Part shown: piece by piece, positions 51,590-61,166 of the stretch | How positions within the stretch are numbered: the stretch's first letter is position 1 | Layout: each line of letters begins with the position of its first letter | NCBI RefSeq assembly: GCF_017873435.1 | Contig: NZ_JAGGKG010000003.1 | Location: 248,001-312,000 of the forward strand | DNA length: 64,000 nucleotides | Reading direction: 5' to 3' | From: Paenibacillus turicensis | Lineage (GTDB): Bacteria > Bacillota > Bacilli > Paenibacillales > Paenibacillaceae | The notes under the pieces: generated by a model | Seen by the model: only the letters and a program-made list of their open reading frames with translations | Database searches by the model: none | Told to the model about the DNA's origin: nothing | Made by a program: the position numbers and the translations under genes

Positions 51590-53266
51590 ATGACAATGAA
51601 GGGTGCTGCAATGATACAACGTGATGGAACGGTATTGCTGGATAAACAACATCCTCGCTTTGAAGAAGTCAGACTTGAGCTAATTCAATTCGCTGAATTA
51701 GTGAAAAGTCCGGCTTTTTATTATACATATCAAATTACCCCACTTTCAGTATGGAATGCTGCTGCAAATGGATGGACGGGAGTAAAAGTGGTTGAAGTGT
51801 TACAGGCTATTTCTCGTTTTAATGTACCAAGTGGCTTGATCCAAAATATTGTGAACTGGATAACAAGGCACGGGAAGTTACGTTTATTTTCAAATCAATT
51901 AGATGCCAATAAGCTAACTTTGGAATGTACTTTAGATGAGTCGGAGGCACAGATTGCTTTGGATGAAATTGCAGCAATTCCTGGTGCAAATGTTACACAA
52001 CTTGCTCCAGGACAGTATGAAATAAATCGTGAGGTGCGTGGTGTCTTAAAGCAGAAAATGCTAATGAAAGGTTATCCTATTGTGGATGAGGCAGGATATC
52101 ATAAAGGCGCCCCCCTTACTTTTTCATGGCAATCTACGCTAGCAAATGGGCAACATTGGCAACTTCGTTCTTATCAGCAGGAGGCATCAAACACATTTGT
52201 AGGTCAAGGGGATACAAGGGGAAGTGGTGTTATTGTCATGCCTTGTGGTGCGGGAAAAACAATTGTTGGGCTAGCCGTTATGGAAAAGCTACAATGTGAA
52301 ACATTAATTTTAACGTCAAATCTGACCTCTGTTCATCAATGGATACATGAGATTTTGACCAAAACAACGATTTCACCAGAGCAGATTGGCGAATATTCTG
52401 GACAGCAAAAGCAGGTTATGCCAGTAACCGTTTCAACCTATCAAATGCTTACGTATCGAAAGCAAAAAAATGGTGAACGGGTGCATCTTGATTTATTTAA
52501 TCAACGTGATTGGGGTCTAATTATATATGACGAGGTTCATTTACTGCCAGCACCTGTATTTCGGGCAACTGCTGATATACAAGGAGCAAGACGACTTGGA
52601 TTAACAGCGACCTTGGTGCGAGAGGATGGCTGTGAAAAGGATGTATTTTCGCTAATTGGACCCAAGTGGTACGATTTGCCTTGGCGTGAGCTAGAAGAAG
52701 AAGGGTATATTGCGTCTGCAAAATGCTACGAAATTAGAGTGGGTATGTCTAGTGAGGATTGGCAAAGGTATGAGCAGAGCGAACCCAAATTTAAATTTAG
52801 ACTTGCGGCTGAAAATAAACAAAAGCTATCAATTATTAAAGAGATTATTCAGCGACACCCACATCGACAAGTACTAATCATAGGACAATATGTAAATCAG
52901 CTTCGTCACATTGCTACTGAGCTAGGAGCTCCCGTCATTACGGGTTCCATGCCTCAACTCGAGCGTGATCAATTGTTTGAAGCGTACCGGCAAGGACAAA
53001 TCTCAATATTAATCGTGTCCAAAATTGCTAACTTCGCTGTTAATTTGCCAGATGCCTCTGTTGCTATTCAAATCTCTGGGAGCTATGGTTCACGACAAGA
53101 GGAAGCACAACGACTAGGGCGCATTTTAAGACCAAAAACAGGGTTAGAGGCATATTTTTATTCTATTGTTTCTGAAGACACGAAAGAGCAAGCGTTTGCG
53201 GCTCAGAGACAGTTGTTTTTATTAGAGCAAGGTTATGAATATCAGATTGTTGGTTCAAAGGAATGA
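51590..53266 (+). CDS. Bacterial XPB/ERCC3-type DNA helicase
   Basis: About 558 residues. An N-terminal damage-recognition-like domain (FAELVKSPAFYYTYQITPLSVWNAAANGWTG) precedes the SF2 core: QEASNTF region, Walker A MPCGAGKTIVGLAVM, motif II IIYDEVHLLPAPVFR (DEVH, not DEAH as in most XPB), motif III GLTATLVREDG, and motif VI EEAQRLGRILRPKTG. XPB unwinds DNA; in bacteria it may serve repair, but this is not established. The ATG at 51590 is nine bases after GGGAG. The stop overlaps the start of the next gene. Confidence 0.88.
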   Translation: MTMKGAAMIQRDGTVLLDKQHPRFEEVRLELIQFAELVKSPAFYYTYQITPLSVWNAAANGWTGVKVVEVLQAISRFNVPSGLIQNIVNWITRHGKLRLFSNQLDANKLTLECTLDESEAQIALDEIAAIPGANVTQLAPGQYEINREVRGVLKQKMLMKGYPIVDEAGYHKGAPLTFSWQSTLANGQHWQLRSYQQEASNTFVGQGDTRGSGVIVMPCGAGKTIVGLAVMEKLQCETLILTSNLTSVHQWIHEILTKTTISPEQIGEYSGQQKQVMPVTVSTYQMLTYRKQKNGERVHLDLFNQRDWGLIIYDEVHLLPAPVFRATADIQGARRLGLTATLVREDGCEKDVFSLIGPKWYDLPWRELEEEGYIASAKCYEIRVGMSSEDWQRYEQSEPKFKFRLAAENKQKLSIIKEIIQRHPHRQVLIIGQYVNQLRHIATELGAPVITGSMPQLERDQLFEAYRQGQISILIVSKIANFAVNLPDASVAIQISGSYGSRQEEAQRLGRILRPKTGLEAYFYSIVSEDTKEQAFAAQRQLFLLEQGYEYQIVGSKE

Positions 53267-54906
53267 TGTTGATGGAAGTGTTATTAAGAGCAATATTTTT
53301 ACAGCACGCTGGTTTGCCATTTCGATTAAGCCAATTAGAAGGAAATATGGAACTGGGCATTTGTGGAGGGGAATTGCGAGCGGCAGTTCCCTTTTTACTA
53401 CGTAAAGAGAAGCTAGAGACTGTAAAAAATAAATCTGGTGAAGTGCTGATGCGAATCCATGAAGAGAGCTTAGATATGCTTGCCAATGAATTGGTGGCAG
53501 GGGCTTTGATTTCATATGACCCCTTTAGTATTGTGATTGAAATGGATGCTGGTGAAGGTCTGATGTATCGGATACTTAACTGGTTAGCTTGGATTTACTA
53601 TAATGGGCTGACTCGCACTAATAAGGGAAATTTATTCCGTAAAACAATTCATGCGCTAAAAGAGCTCACCCCATTTGAGGATAAACAGCTTGCAGGTTTG
53701 CAATTGCAGTTAACGACACAGGAGGATTTACCGATTAGCATCGCCTTTATGCTAGATATTTTAGTTAAAATGTCGGTTCTTCGGCTTGAAGCAGGCGAAT
53801 GGAAAATTCAAGACGAAGGTTTACAGACGTGGTTAAAGCTGGATTTAAAAGCAGCAAATAAAAAACTGTTAACTATTTTGTGTGAAAATTATGTACCTGC
53901 TCGTAAATATCAGCAGCAGATTGTAGCATTATTGACTTGTGCACGTGTACAGCAAGGGGAAATATGTATTTTGGATAAAATAGCTTCAAAGTTACAACTC
54001 CCGCAGTCTGACACCACTGGACTAAAGGAAGAGCAAATGTTGTGGTTAAATAGCTGGTTATATGTGTTAGCTCAGTGTGGATGGCTGGAACAAGGAAAAC
54101 TTGTGCAAAATACATCGGTTAAAGTAATTAGATGGCGTGAGGAGCAATTTGAATTAGATCAATCTATTACCGTTCAGCCAGATTTTGAAATATTGGTGTC
54201 ACCTGAAGTGCCTTTAGCCACACGTTATGAGTTAGAACTGTGGACGGAAAGTGTTCGTCTTGATGTGATGAGTCAATATCGATTAACGAAACGTAAATAT
54301 TGCCTTGCGTTGGAATCTGGCTTAAGCTGGCGATTGCCCATCGATTTACCAGCCCATATTAGGATGACAATTGCTGAATGGACAAGGGAAGTTAACCTAA
54401 ATCAAGCAAACAACACATCATTAGGGGGCAGCGAAACAAAAAGTAACTCAAAAAATATTGCAAAAAGTAGATTGCAAAGTGGAAAGATTAACGTTGCTTG
54501 TTTTGTTGAGCCTAATCCTAAGCTCCCCACTTATGAAGTAGGAGTCGAAGAACCTGATTTCACACAAGATTTTCCTGACTTTGATACAGTCCCTTTAAAG
54601 TGGAGACAGCAAATATCAAGCTATCATCTCTCTACATTAAGAAATCTTATTGAGCAGGCGATAATGTGGCAAATTAAAGTAGAGCTACAGTGGGGGGATC
54701 AAACGGTATCTATAATTCCTAACAAAATTTGTGATGAATCGGATGGCTGGCGTGTAGTAGGGGTAATACCTTCTTTTGGTGAAGGAGAGCCTGCATTACA
54801 ATCTATCCCCAGTAAGCAATGTTATGGGGCTAAGCTGCTGGTTCCTGATATTGACTCTAACAATGTAAGCACTTTTTATTCCGATTCCTGCAACAATATG
54901 TTATGA
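53263..54906 (+). CDS. XPB-partner, helicase-associated domain protein
   Basis: About 547 residues, no ATPase motifs. The N-terminal two thirds are helical with winged-helix-like parts (EVLLRAIFLQHAGLPFRLSQLEG, LTPFEDKQLAGLQLQ), followed by EEQFELDQSITVQPDFEILVSPEVPLATRYELELW, typical of helicase-associated proteins found beside bacterial XPB. The C-terminus has a Ser/Asn-rich linker and VELQWGDQTVSIIPNKI. It overlaps the helicase gene by four bases, or starts at 53272 where AAAGG spacing is better. Tight coupling suggests a complex with XPB. Activity is unknown. Confidence 0.75.
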   Translation: MMLMEVLLRAIFLQHAGLPFRLSQLEGNMELGICGGELRAAVPFLLRKEKLETVKNKSGEVLMRIHEESLDMLANELVAGALISYDPFSIVIEMDAGEGLMYRILNWLAWIYYNGLTRTNKGNLFRKTIHALKELTPFEDKQLAGLQLQLTTQEDLPISIAFMLDILVKMSVLRLEAGEWKIQDEGLQTWLKLDLKAANKKLLTILCENYVPARKYQQQIVALLTCARVQQGEICILDKIASKLQLPQSDTTGLKEEQMLWLNSWLYVLAQCGWLEQGKLVQNTSVKVIRWREEQFELDQSITVQPDFEILVSPEVPLATRYELELWTESVRLDVMSQYRLTKRKYCLALESGLSWRLPIDLPAHIRMTIAEWTREVNLNQANNTSLGGSETKSNSKNIAKSRLQSGKINVACFVEPNPKLPTYEVGVEEPDFTQDFPDFDTVPLKWRQQISSYHLSTLRNLIEQAIMWQIKVELQWGDQTVSIIPNKICDESDGWRVVGVIPSFGEGEPALQSIPSKQCYGAKLLVPDIDSNNVSTFYSDSCNNML

Positions 54907-54945
54907 TAATACCGTCTATAGTGACAAAAATGATATAGAATTGAG

Positions 54946-55392
54946 ATGAAATTCATGAGCGTACCCGTAAATACGGTTGATATGGCCGAATTGTTAACTT
55001 ACGCCTATGAATTAGGCGATATGATAAATGAGTCAGCAGCCGTTTCTAATTATTTATTTTGGAAGCAGCAGGTCAATAATGATATTGAAATACAACAGCT
55101 TGTAAAAAAGCTGGAAAGTGTAAAGGAACTGTTTGAAGAGACACAACGCTTTGGACACTTCCATCCAAATTATCACGAGGCAAAGGACCGTGTGCATGAG
55201 GTGGAAAAGGAGCTTGAGCAATTTGAGGCTGTTCGTAACTTTAAATTAGCTGAGCAGGAATTAGATGATATTTTGCATGTCATGTCAGAAACGATTGCTT
55301 ATTCAGTATCAGATTCAATTAAGGTTCCCTCTAACGATTTAGATTCTCATAGCGGTGGCTGTGGTGGCGGTGGGAAATGTAGCTGTGGTTAA
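54946..55392 (+). CDS. ylbF: YlbF family protein (RicF-like) with Cys-rich tail
   Basis: 148 residues. A helical YlbF/YmcA core (DMINESAAVSNYLFWKQQVNND, ETQRFGHFHPNYHEAKDRVHEVEKELEQFEAVRNFKLAEQELDDILHVMSETIA) ends in GGCGGGGKCSCG, the cysteine tail seen in B. subtilis YlbF (RicF), which with YmcA and YaaT forms a complex with Fe-S clusters acting on RNA processing and competence. The start could also be 54955. Followed by ylbG, as in Bacillus. Confidence 0.92.
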   Translation: MKFMSVPVNTVDMAELLTYAYELGDMINESAAVSNYLFWKQQVNNDIEIQQLVKKLESVKELFEETQRFGHFHPNYHEAKDRVHEVEKELEQFEAVRNFKLAEQELDDILHVMSETIAYSVSDSIKVPSNDLDSHSGGCGGGGKCSCG

Positions 55393-55419
55393 TTTTTAGA
55401 AGAAAGCGAGGGGGGACTA

Positions 55420-55683
55420 TTGTTTCCGGAACGTACAGGTTATATTATTTGGGTTAATGATGTGAAGGCGGCAAGAAATTTGGAAAAATACGGATCGGTA
55501 CATTATTTGTCTCGCCGTATGCATTATGTAGTGATGTATGTAAATGCAGAGCGTGGTGAAGACATTATGCGCAATGTTCGTAAGCTGCCGTATGTTCGAA
55601 AGATCGAGCGTTCTTATCGTAATGAAATCAAGACCGAATATTCTAAAAATACAGAAGAAGAGTCACAATTTTATGGTTTGTAA
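55420..55683 (+). CDS. ylbG: YlbG family protein (DUF2129)
   Basis: 87 residues starting at TTG eight bases after GAGGGG. RTGYIIWVNDVKAARNLEKYGSVHYLSRRMHYVVMYVNAERGEDIMRNVRKLPYVRKIERSYRNEI is the entire DUF2129 domain. It is the standard partner of ylbF in Bacillales; function unknown. Confidence 0.92.
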   Translation: MFPERTGYIIWVNDVKAARNLEKYGSVHYLSRRMHYVVMYVNAERGEDIMRNVRKLPYVRKIERSYRNEIKTEYSKNTEEESQFYGL

Positions 55684-55724
55684 ACGATAGGTAGTTCTGA
55701 TAATTAATCTTCATAAATATTTAG

Positions 55725-55782
55725 ACCGAACTATTACGAAATTCTAAATTAGAATTTACAAAATAGTTCGGTTTTTTATTTT
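55725..55782. terminator. Terminator after ylbG
   Basis: ACCGAACTATT and AATAGTTCGGT arms with an inner AATTCTAAATT/AATT segment; T6 tail. Confidence 0.8.
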
Positions 55783-55803
55783 TCTTAACTAAATTGTTTT
55801 TAT

Positions 55804-56282
55804 CTATATTCTCTGTATTCCAGTCTCAATTTCATCAAATTCCTCTCTTGTTATGCCTAACAAAATGTTATCGTAATATTTTCCATTCATATAAATGATT
55901 TTCCTTCTTCGCCCTTCTTCAATGAATCCAAGATTTTTATGGAATTTAAGTGATGCATCGTTTATTTCAACACAGCTAGAATTACATTTTTGCATCCGAA
56001 GCTCATAGAATCCATATCTCATTACAATTCTTGTTGCCTCTGTCGCATATCCATTGTTCCTATGCTCTTTATTTACTCCTAGGCCGAAACTGAAGACGCC
56101 ATTTTTGTGGTCAATTGAATTTAAATTAATGAACCCAACTAATTGATTATTTACGAGCGTTTCAATTGCAAACATTTTTCTTCAGTGCTTTCTAATTTCC
56201 ATTGTTCCCAATCACTTTTTTGAGTTGCCCTTAGTCTTATCTTTGTTCCTTGCCAAAAATAGCTTGAATCAATGATTGTCAT
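55804..56282 (-). pseudogene. RimJ/RimL-type GNAT acetyltransferase, internally deleted
   Basis: From the ATG at 56282 (AGGGGTG upstream) the frame reads MTIIDSSYFWQGTKIRLRAT then QKSDWEQWKLESTEEK and then loses frame. The other frame starts immediately with MFAIETLVNNQLVGFINLNS and includes the acetyl-CoA loop NKEHRNNGYATEATRIVMRYG and NLGFIEEGRRRKIIYMNGKYYDNI. Compared with homologues, about 40 residues between the first strand and the core are missing, along with the frame. The surviving 123-codon ORF lacks the acceptor site, so it is unlikely to work. Confidence 0.72.
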
Positions 56283-56481
56283 TTAGTTGCACCCCTAACA
56301 TAAGTAAGTTACGAAATAAGTATGTTTATTTTACCACATGTTGGATTTATCATTTTTATGCAATTACAGGACTTAAGTATCATTTTCTAAAATTTAACAA
56401 TCCCTTTGCAAAAATCGCGATCTTCTTCCTTACTTGCATGCTAGACTAAGCCGAATCCAAAATTATGCAGGAGGCGATGAA

Positions 56482-59304
56482 GTGGAGAAAATGACTACGC
56501 TAAAGTTTAAAGGAATGAAGCTAGCTTTTGCAGTGAGTATCGTATTAACAATGATGATATCATGGTTGGCACCCCCATTAACCTATGCCGAAAACGCAAA
56601 TGACCCCGCACCATACATTTTAGCAAAGATCGTTAATGAACATGCGGGCAAAAAAGTGCTGTTTGACAATACGCATGCTCAAACGGCAGGTGCGGCAGAC
56701 TGGGTTATTGATGGCGGATTTTCTGATTTTGGACATGGCATTGCAGGGAATGGTTTTGAAGTAAGAGAACTACGTAAAACGACACCAATTACCTATGCTG
56801 ACTTAGCGCCGTATGATGTCTTTGTCGTTGCTGAACCAAATATTCCATATAAAATTAGTGAACAAGCCGCGATGCTGCAATATGTCCAGCAAGGTGGAAG
56901 TATTTTCTTTATTGGCGATCACTATAACGCAGATCGTAACAAAAATCGCTGGGATGGCTCAGAAGCGATCAATGGTTACCGTCGTGGTGCATGGGAAGAC
57001 CCTGCTAAAGGCATGAGTACAGAGGAACGGAATTCTGCTGCTATGCAGGGAGTAGAAAATAGTGATTGGTTAGGCCAAAATTTTGGGGTACGCTTCCGCT
57101 ATAATGCACTAGGTGATATTAACGCGACACATATTGTTGCACCTGAGCAAGCTTTTGGAATTACAGAGGGTGTATCTAGTGTAGCTATGCATGCAGGTTC
57201 TACACTTGCGATTGTTGATCCAAGTAAGGCAAAAGGGATCGTTTATTTACCAAAAACGAATGCAGCTTGGCCAAATGCAGTGGATCAAGGTGTTTATAAT
57301 GGCGGTGGGGTTGCAGAGGGGCCCTATGTCGCTATTGCAAAGGTAGGTTTAGGCAAAGCTGCTTTTATTGGTGACTCTTCCCCTGTGGAGGATGCAACAC
57401 CTAAATATTTACGTGAAGAAACTGGAGCAAAGAAGAAAACCTATGATGGCTTTAAAGAAGCTGATGATGCAACGCTGCTGTTAAATATTGTGGATTGGCT
57501 TGCAGATGAGGAAAGCTATACAAGCTTGGTAGATCTAGATGGTTTATTACTAGATCAACCGACAGCACTTTTACCGATTGAAAATCCCCAGACCTCTGTA
57601 GAACCTCAGCCAGAACCATGGTCACAGCCTGCTGCAGGCTATAAATGGTGGGATGCTTCGACCTTTAAGTCTGGTTCATATGGTGCAAGCGATGGTGTTG
57701 TTTCTAATCCAGCTTATAGCTTTGTTCATCAAGCCATATTGCCTAATGCAGCACCGTTCCAAATTCGAGTAGAGGTTAAAAATCTTGCGTCAAACAGTAC
57801 ATTGTCTGGGCTAAGCGCTGGCATTTATTTATCTGGAGGTACACAGGTTGCAAAAATTCAAAATGGGGATGGTACATGGCCTTCTTCCTATGGTTATAGT
57901 GGTACATTTAGTGTCACGGCGGATAATAAGGGTTACGCCTATAAAGATATTACTGTGCAAATTAAGCCTAATACGACAGGAGCAGCAAGCTTGCGTTTGC
58001 GCCAAAATGGTAGCAATTTAATAACTAACAATGTAACGATAGCCAACGTTGCAGCAGAACCTTTACCAGAAACTGAAGCTCCTCATACCGAAGTGCCTGA
58101 ATTAATTAATATTAGCTCTGCACGAACTCAGGCAGAAGGAACTGTAGTTACGATTGAAGGTGTAATTACGACTGAACCAGGTATTTTTGGGAGTCAAGCC
58201 TTTTACATGCAGGATACGACAGGTGGAATTTATGTTTACCAAAATGAGGTGGGGTTCCATCAAGGAGATAAAGTGCGGATTACTGCACCAATTGCTTTGT
58301 ACAACGGTGAGATAGAGCTGACAACGCCAGTAGCATTAGAGAAAAAGGGCACAACAGCACTACCTGCGCCAGTGAAGACTTCCACTGTGAATCAGATTAA
58401 CCAAGGACAACTTGTTCAGTTAAAAAATGTAGTTCTTTCAAAGCTTGTTTCTGCAACACCAACAGGCTCTTTTGAATTTGATGCAACAACCTTAGACCCC
58501 GAGGGGATTACTACTCATGTTCGTGTAGATGTACGTACAGGACTTTCTGAGGGGGCATTTACGTACCAGGAAGGCGATAAACTCGATATTACGGGGATTG
58601 CATCGATCTATCGTGGTGTGTTTCAGTTAAAGCCTCGTGATAAGGAGGACATTACAGCTACGTCAGTGGTGGTGCCACCAGTGAAGGAACCAGAAGATGG
58701 GGGAGCTACAGCTATACCTAGTGTACCCGTATTGACTAGCGATCTTGGTTATAAGACAGGATTACGGGCTGGTGATTTTAATATTTTGATGAATTTATGG
58801 TGGGGGAATAATGGGAGCTCTTATAGATTGTTTGAAAATGGTGGATTAATTCATGAGGGACAATTAAAAGACGTTTCCCCAAATGCACAACAGCTTACAA
58901 TTCCAATTTCTGAAAAGTTGAATGGAACGTATAGCTACGAGCTAGAGTTGATTAATCGATTTGGTGTTACAAAAAGTCAAAAGCTTGTTGTTGAAGTGAC
59001 TGATGCCAAGCCTGGTATAGGTGTACTTTCTAATAACAACTGGGATCGTGATGGGAATTATGAGGTGGTAATGAATATGTGGTGGGGGACCAATGCAGAT
59101 CGTTATGAGTTGTATGAAAATGGAGAGCTAGTTGATACTCAGAAGCTACAAGCAGCAACCCCTTTAAGTCAACAGGCAATAACTAAGTTTTCAAATAAAG
59201 CTTCAGGTGTATACGAATATGAAGCAATTTTAACCAATGCTGCAGGACAATCCTCAACCCAAAAAATAAAAGTTGAAGTTATAGCGGTGGAAAAAGCTGC
59301 ATAA
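56482..59304 (+). CDS. Large secreted multidomain protein (GATase-like, OB-fold, repeats)
   Basis: About 940 residues from GTG seven bases after AGGAGG. A signal peptide (FKGMKLAFAVSIVLTMMISWLAPPLTYA) precedes a GATase/DUF4350-like domain (about 30-350; KVLFDNTHAQTAGAADWVIDGG, GGSIFFIGDHYNADR, GKAAFIGDSSPVEDA). Then come a beta-domain (400-530), an OB-fold of the YhcR type (about 545-690; GTVVTIEGVITTEPG...FYMQDTTGGIYVYQ) and two chitinase A-N-like Ig modules (DFNILMNLWWGNNGSSYRLFENG, NYEVVMNMWWGTNADRYELYENG). The domain mix suggests an extracellular glycan- or nucleic-acid-acting enzyme; activity is unknown. Confidence 0.75.
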   Translation: MEKMTTLKFKGMKLAFAVSIVLTMMISWLAPPLTYAENANDPAPYILAKIVNEHAGKKVLFDNTHAQTAGAADWVIDGGFSDFGHGIAGNGFEVRELRKTTPITYADLAPYDVFVVAEPNIPYKISEQAAMLQYVQQGGSIFFIGDHYNADRNKNRWDGSEAINGYRRGAWEDPAKGMSTEERNSAAMQGVENSDWLGQNFGVRFRYNALGDINATHIVAPEQAFGITEGVSSVAMHAGSTLAIVDPSKAKGIVYLPKTNAAWPNAVDQGVYNGGGVAEGPYVAIAKVGLGKAAFIGDSSPVEDATPKYLREETGAKKKTYDGFKEADDATLLLNIVDWLADEESYTSLVDLDGLLLDQPTALLPIENPQTSVEPQPEPWSQPAAGYKWWDASTFKSGSYGASDGVVSNPAYSFVHQAILPNAAPFQIRVEVKNLASNSTLSGLSAGIYLSGGTQVAKIQNGDGTWPSSYGYSGTFSVTADNKGYAYKDITVQIKPNTTGAASLRLRQNGSNLITNNVTIANVAAEPLPETEAPHTEVPELINISSARTQAEGTVVTIEGVITTEPGIFGSQAFYMQDTTGGIYVYQNEVGFHQGDKVRITAPIALYNGEIELTTPVALEKKGTTALPAPVKTSTVNQINQGQLVQLKNVVLSKLVSATPTGSFEFDATTLDPEGITTHVRVDVRTGLSEGAFTYQEGDKLDITGIASIYRGVFQLKPRDKEDITATSVVVPPVKEPEDGGATAIPSVPVLTSDLGYKTGLRAGDFNILMNLWWGNNGSSYRLFENGGLIHEGQLKDVSPNAQQLTIPISEKLNGTYSYELELINRFGVTKSQKLVVEVTDAKPGIGVLSNNNWDRDGNYEVVMNMWWGTNADRYELYENGELVDTQKLQAATPLSQQAITKFSNKASGVYEYEAILTNAAGQSSTQKIKVEVIAVEKAA

Positions 59305-59344
59305 TTAAAGAATAAAAAATTTTTTATAGTTAAAAAAATAATGA

Positions 59345-59392
59345 ATTACACCTTGCAGGAAAAGGAAAAGCGAGGTGTATTTTCTTTTATAC
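59345..59392 (+). terminator. Terminator of the secreted protein gene
   Basis: ATTACACCT(TGC) and (GCG)AGGTGTAT arms, then TTTTCTTTTAT. Confidence 0.7.
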
Positions 59393-59501
59393 AATTATAA
59401 ATTTGAAACTTTCCTCTTGTATATAATTGGCTAATGCTGTAATCTACTAGGTATAAATACTTAGTATAATAGACCTATTTTTTGAAAACGGTGGGGTGCT
59501 C

Positions 59502-59930
59502 ATGAGAGACAATATTACAAAAGCAAAAGAAACTTGTGAGTCATTTTATGTTGAATTGCTTGATAAAAAAGTGACAGATGTTGTTGTTACCAATCATGCC
59601 GAGAAGCGATTTCATGATCGTATTCAGGACACAAATGTAGATATTGCGCGCTGGGCTTGGGAGTGCTTAAAGCAAGGACGTATGAAGCCTTATTATAGAA
59701 ATGAGCAGGATGTATATTTAATAGATGATGACATTGTTATGGTTGCTGAATTTGCAGATGTACCTAATGAAAATAATATACATGACAAGCCACTACATAA
59801 AATGATTGTGGTAACGTTTTTAGGAAAAATGTCGGAGACAATGGAGCTACGTGATTTAAAATCTTATTATTCGTGGCTACGTCACTCAAGAAGAATGACC
59901 TTAATTAAAAATACACGTAAACGTAGATAA
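59502..59930 (+). CDS. Protein of unknown function with basic C-terminus
   Basis: About 142 residues. It has VTNHAEKRFHDRIQDTNVDIARWAWECLKQGRMKPYYRNEQDVYLIDDDIVMVAEF, a layout (His, Arg/Asp-Arg, then a beta strand pair) faintly like the small DUF4258 or BrnT-type RNase folds. The C-terminus is basic (RHSRRMTLIKNTRKRR), fitting nucleic acid contact. No family assignment is secure. The ATG at 59502 follows GGTGGGG; a GTG six bases upstream is possible. Confidence 0.6.
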   Translation: MRDNITKAKETCESFYVELLDKKVTDVVVTNHAEKRFHDRIQDTNVDIARWAWECLKQGRMKPYYRNEQDVYLIDDDIVMVAEFADVPNENNIHDKPLHKMIVVTFLGKMSETMELRDLKSYYSWLRHSRRMTLIKNTRKRR

Positions 59931-60145
59931 TTTGAAGAAAATAAAAAGTATGAGTCAAGTAGATGTTCCCCTCTATGTGAGATGTGGAAAAGCTACCTTG
60001 AATTTATGCTTTTTTTTGTATTTATCATTGTAAGTTTGAGCGTACTGAACTTGAGAACTAGCACAGAGAGTTTTCTAAATAGCTTTTAAACTTTAGTGTT
60101 ATAGTATGATTAGCTTATATTATGAAATGAAGGAGCGATCATAAG
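59931..60145 (+). other. Spacer before the PHP gene
   Basis: An imperfect hairpin TCAAGTAG-ATGTTCC / GGAAAAGCTACCTTGA (59955-60002) followed by a later T8 could be a weak terminator. Nothing else recognised. Confidence 0.3.
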
Positions 60146-61003
60146 ATGCAAGGGAATGGTCACTGTGATTTACATACACATACACAAGCCTCGGACGGAT
60201 TAAATACACCCTCAGCCAATGTGGCTTATGCCAAAGAGAAAGGTCTTTCAGGGTTAGCAATTACAGATCATGACACTATAGCTGGTGTGGCTGAAGCGTT
60301 AGAGGCAGGAAAACAGTTAAATATGATCGTCATTGCTGGGATTGAAATAAGTACAACCTTTGAAGGTAAGGATATTCATGTCCTTGGTTATGGCATCGAT
60401 ATAGATGATCCTATTTTGCAGGAAAGATTAGCGTTACAGCGTGAAGGACGGGATGGGCGCAACCAAATCATTGTGAACAAGTTGTCTGCACTTGGTATGC
60501 CTTTAAAACTAGAGGACATCCGTTCTGATGTTTTAAAATTAAATAGCCCTAAAGCGAATGCGAAAAACAGTATTGGTCGACCTCATATTGCTCAAGCCAT
60601 GGTAGTGAAGGGTTATGTTGACAATGTGAGACAAGCTTTTGACTTGTATTTAGGAGAGGGGAAGCCAGCTTACGCTGTCATAGAGCGTATTAGTCCAAAT
60701 GATGCCGTGAAATGGATTGTGGAAGCAGGAGGTGTAGCGGTATTGGCTCATCCTGGATTATATCGTGACGATGATCTAGTATTACGTATTTTACAAGACG
60801 GTGACTTTAAGGGGGTTGAGGTCTTTCATTCCGATCATACGAAGGCGCAAGAAACTAGCTACTTATCAATTGCAGCTAAACTAAACTTAACGGCAACAGG
60901 AGGCTCAGATTTCCATGGCAAAAGACAAGGGCAGCTTTATCATGGGGATTTAGGAAGTCGAAGCGTGCCTATGACACAGGTGGAGAAACTGTTAAGACGT
61001 TAA
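60146..61003 (+). CDS. PHP domain phosphoesterase (3',5'-nucleotide phosphatase/RNase AM-like)
   Basis: 285 residues. Metal motifs of the PHP fold: HCDLHTHTQASDG, ITDHDTIAGV, IAGIEISTTFEGKDIHVLGYG (Glu, His), VLAHPGLYRDDD, VEVFHSDH and TGGSDFHGKRQG. It resembles YciV/TrpH-type enzymes that hydrolyse 3',5'-bisphosphonucleotides or RNA 5' ends. The RBS is AGGAGCG. Single gene with a terminator. Confidence 0.92.
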   Translation: MQGNGHCDLHTHTQASDGLNTPSANVAYAKEKGLSGLAITDHDTIAGVAEALEAGKQLNMIVIAGIEISTTFEGKDIHVLGYGIDIDDPILQERLALQREGRDGRNQIIVNKLSALGMPLKLEDIRSDVLKLNSPKANAKNSIGRPHIAQAMVVKGYVDNVRQAFDLYLGEGKPAYAVIERISPNDAVKWIVEAGGVAVLAHPGLYRDDDLVLRILQDGDFKGVEVFHSDHTKAQETSYLSIAAKLNLTATGGSDFHGKRQGQLYHGDLGSRSVPMTQVEKLLRR

Positions 61004-61041
61004 GTCATAATAATAAATGGAAATTAAACAATAATAACGAG

Positions 61042-61080
61042 GTACCAGTAGCGCTTAACTATGGGCGAGCTGGTACTTTT
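61042..61080 (+). terminator. Terminator of the PHP gene
   Basis: GTACCAG / CTGGTAC outer stem, inner TAGCGC...GGCGAG, T5 tail. Confidence 0.75.
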
Positions 61081-61166
61081 TGCTATTAAATATAAATTGA
61101 TATTTATTTTTATTTAATTTAAACTAAAAACATACCGATTGAATGTTTTTGATAGGAGTGAGGAGA

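Noticed and set aside
54420-54470. Low-complexity Ser/Asn stretch in the XPB partner as a frameshift scar
   Set aside because: The frame stays open on both sides and the segment looks like an ordinary linker.
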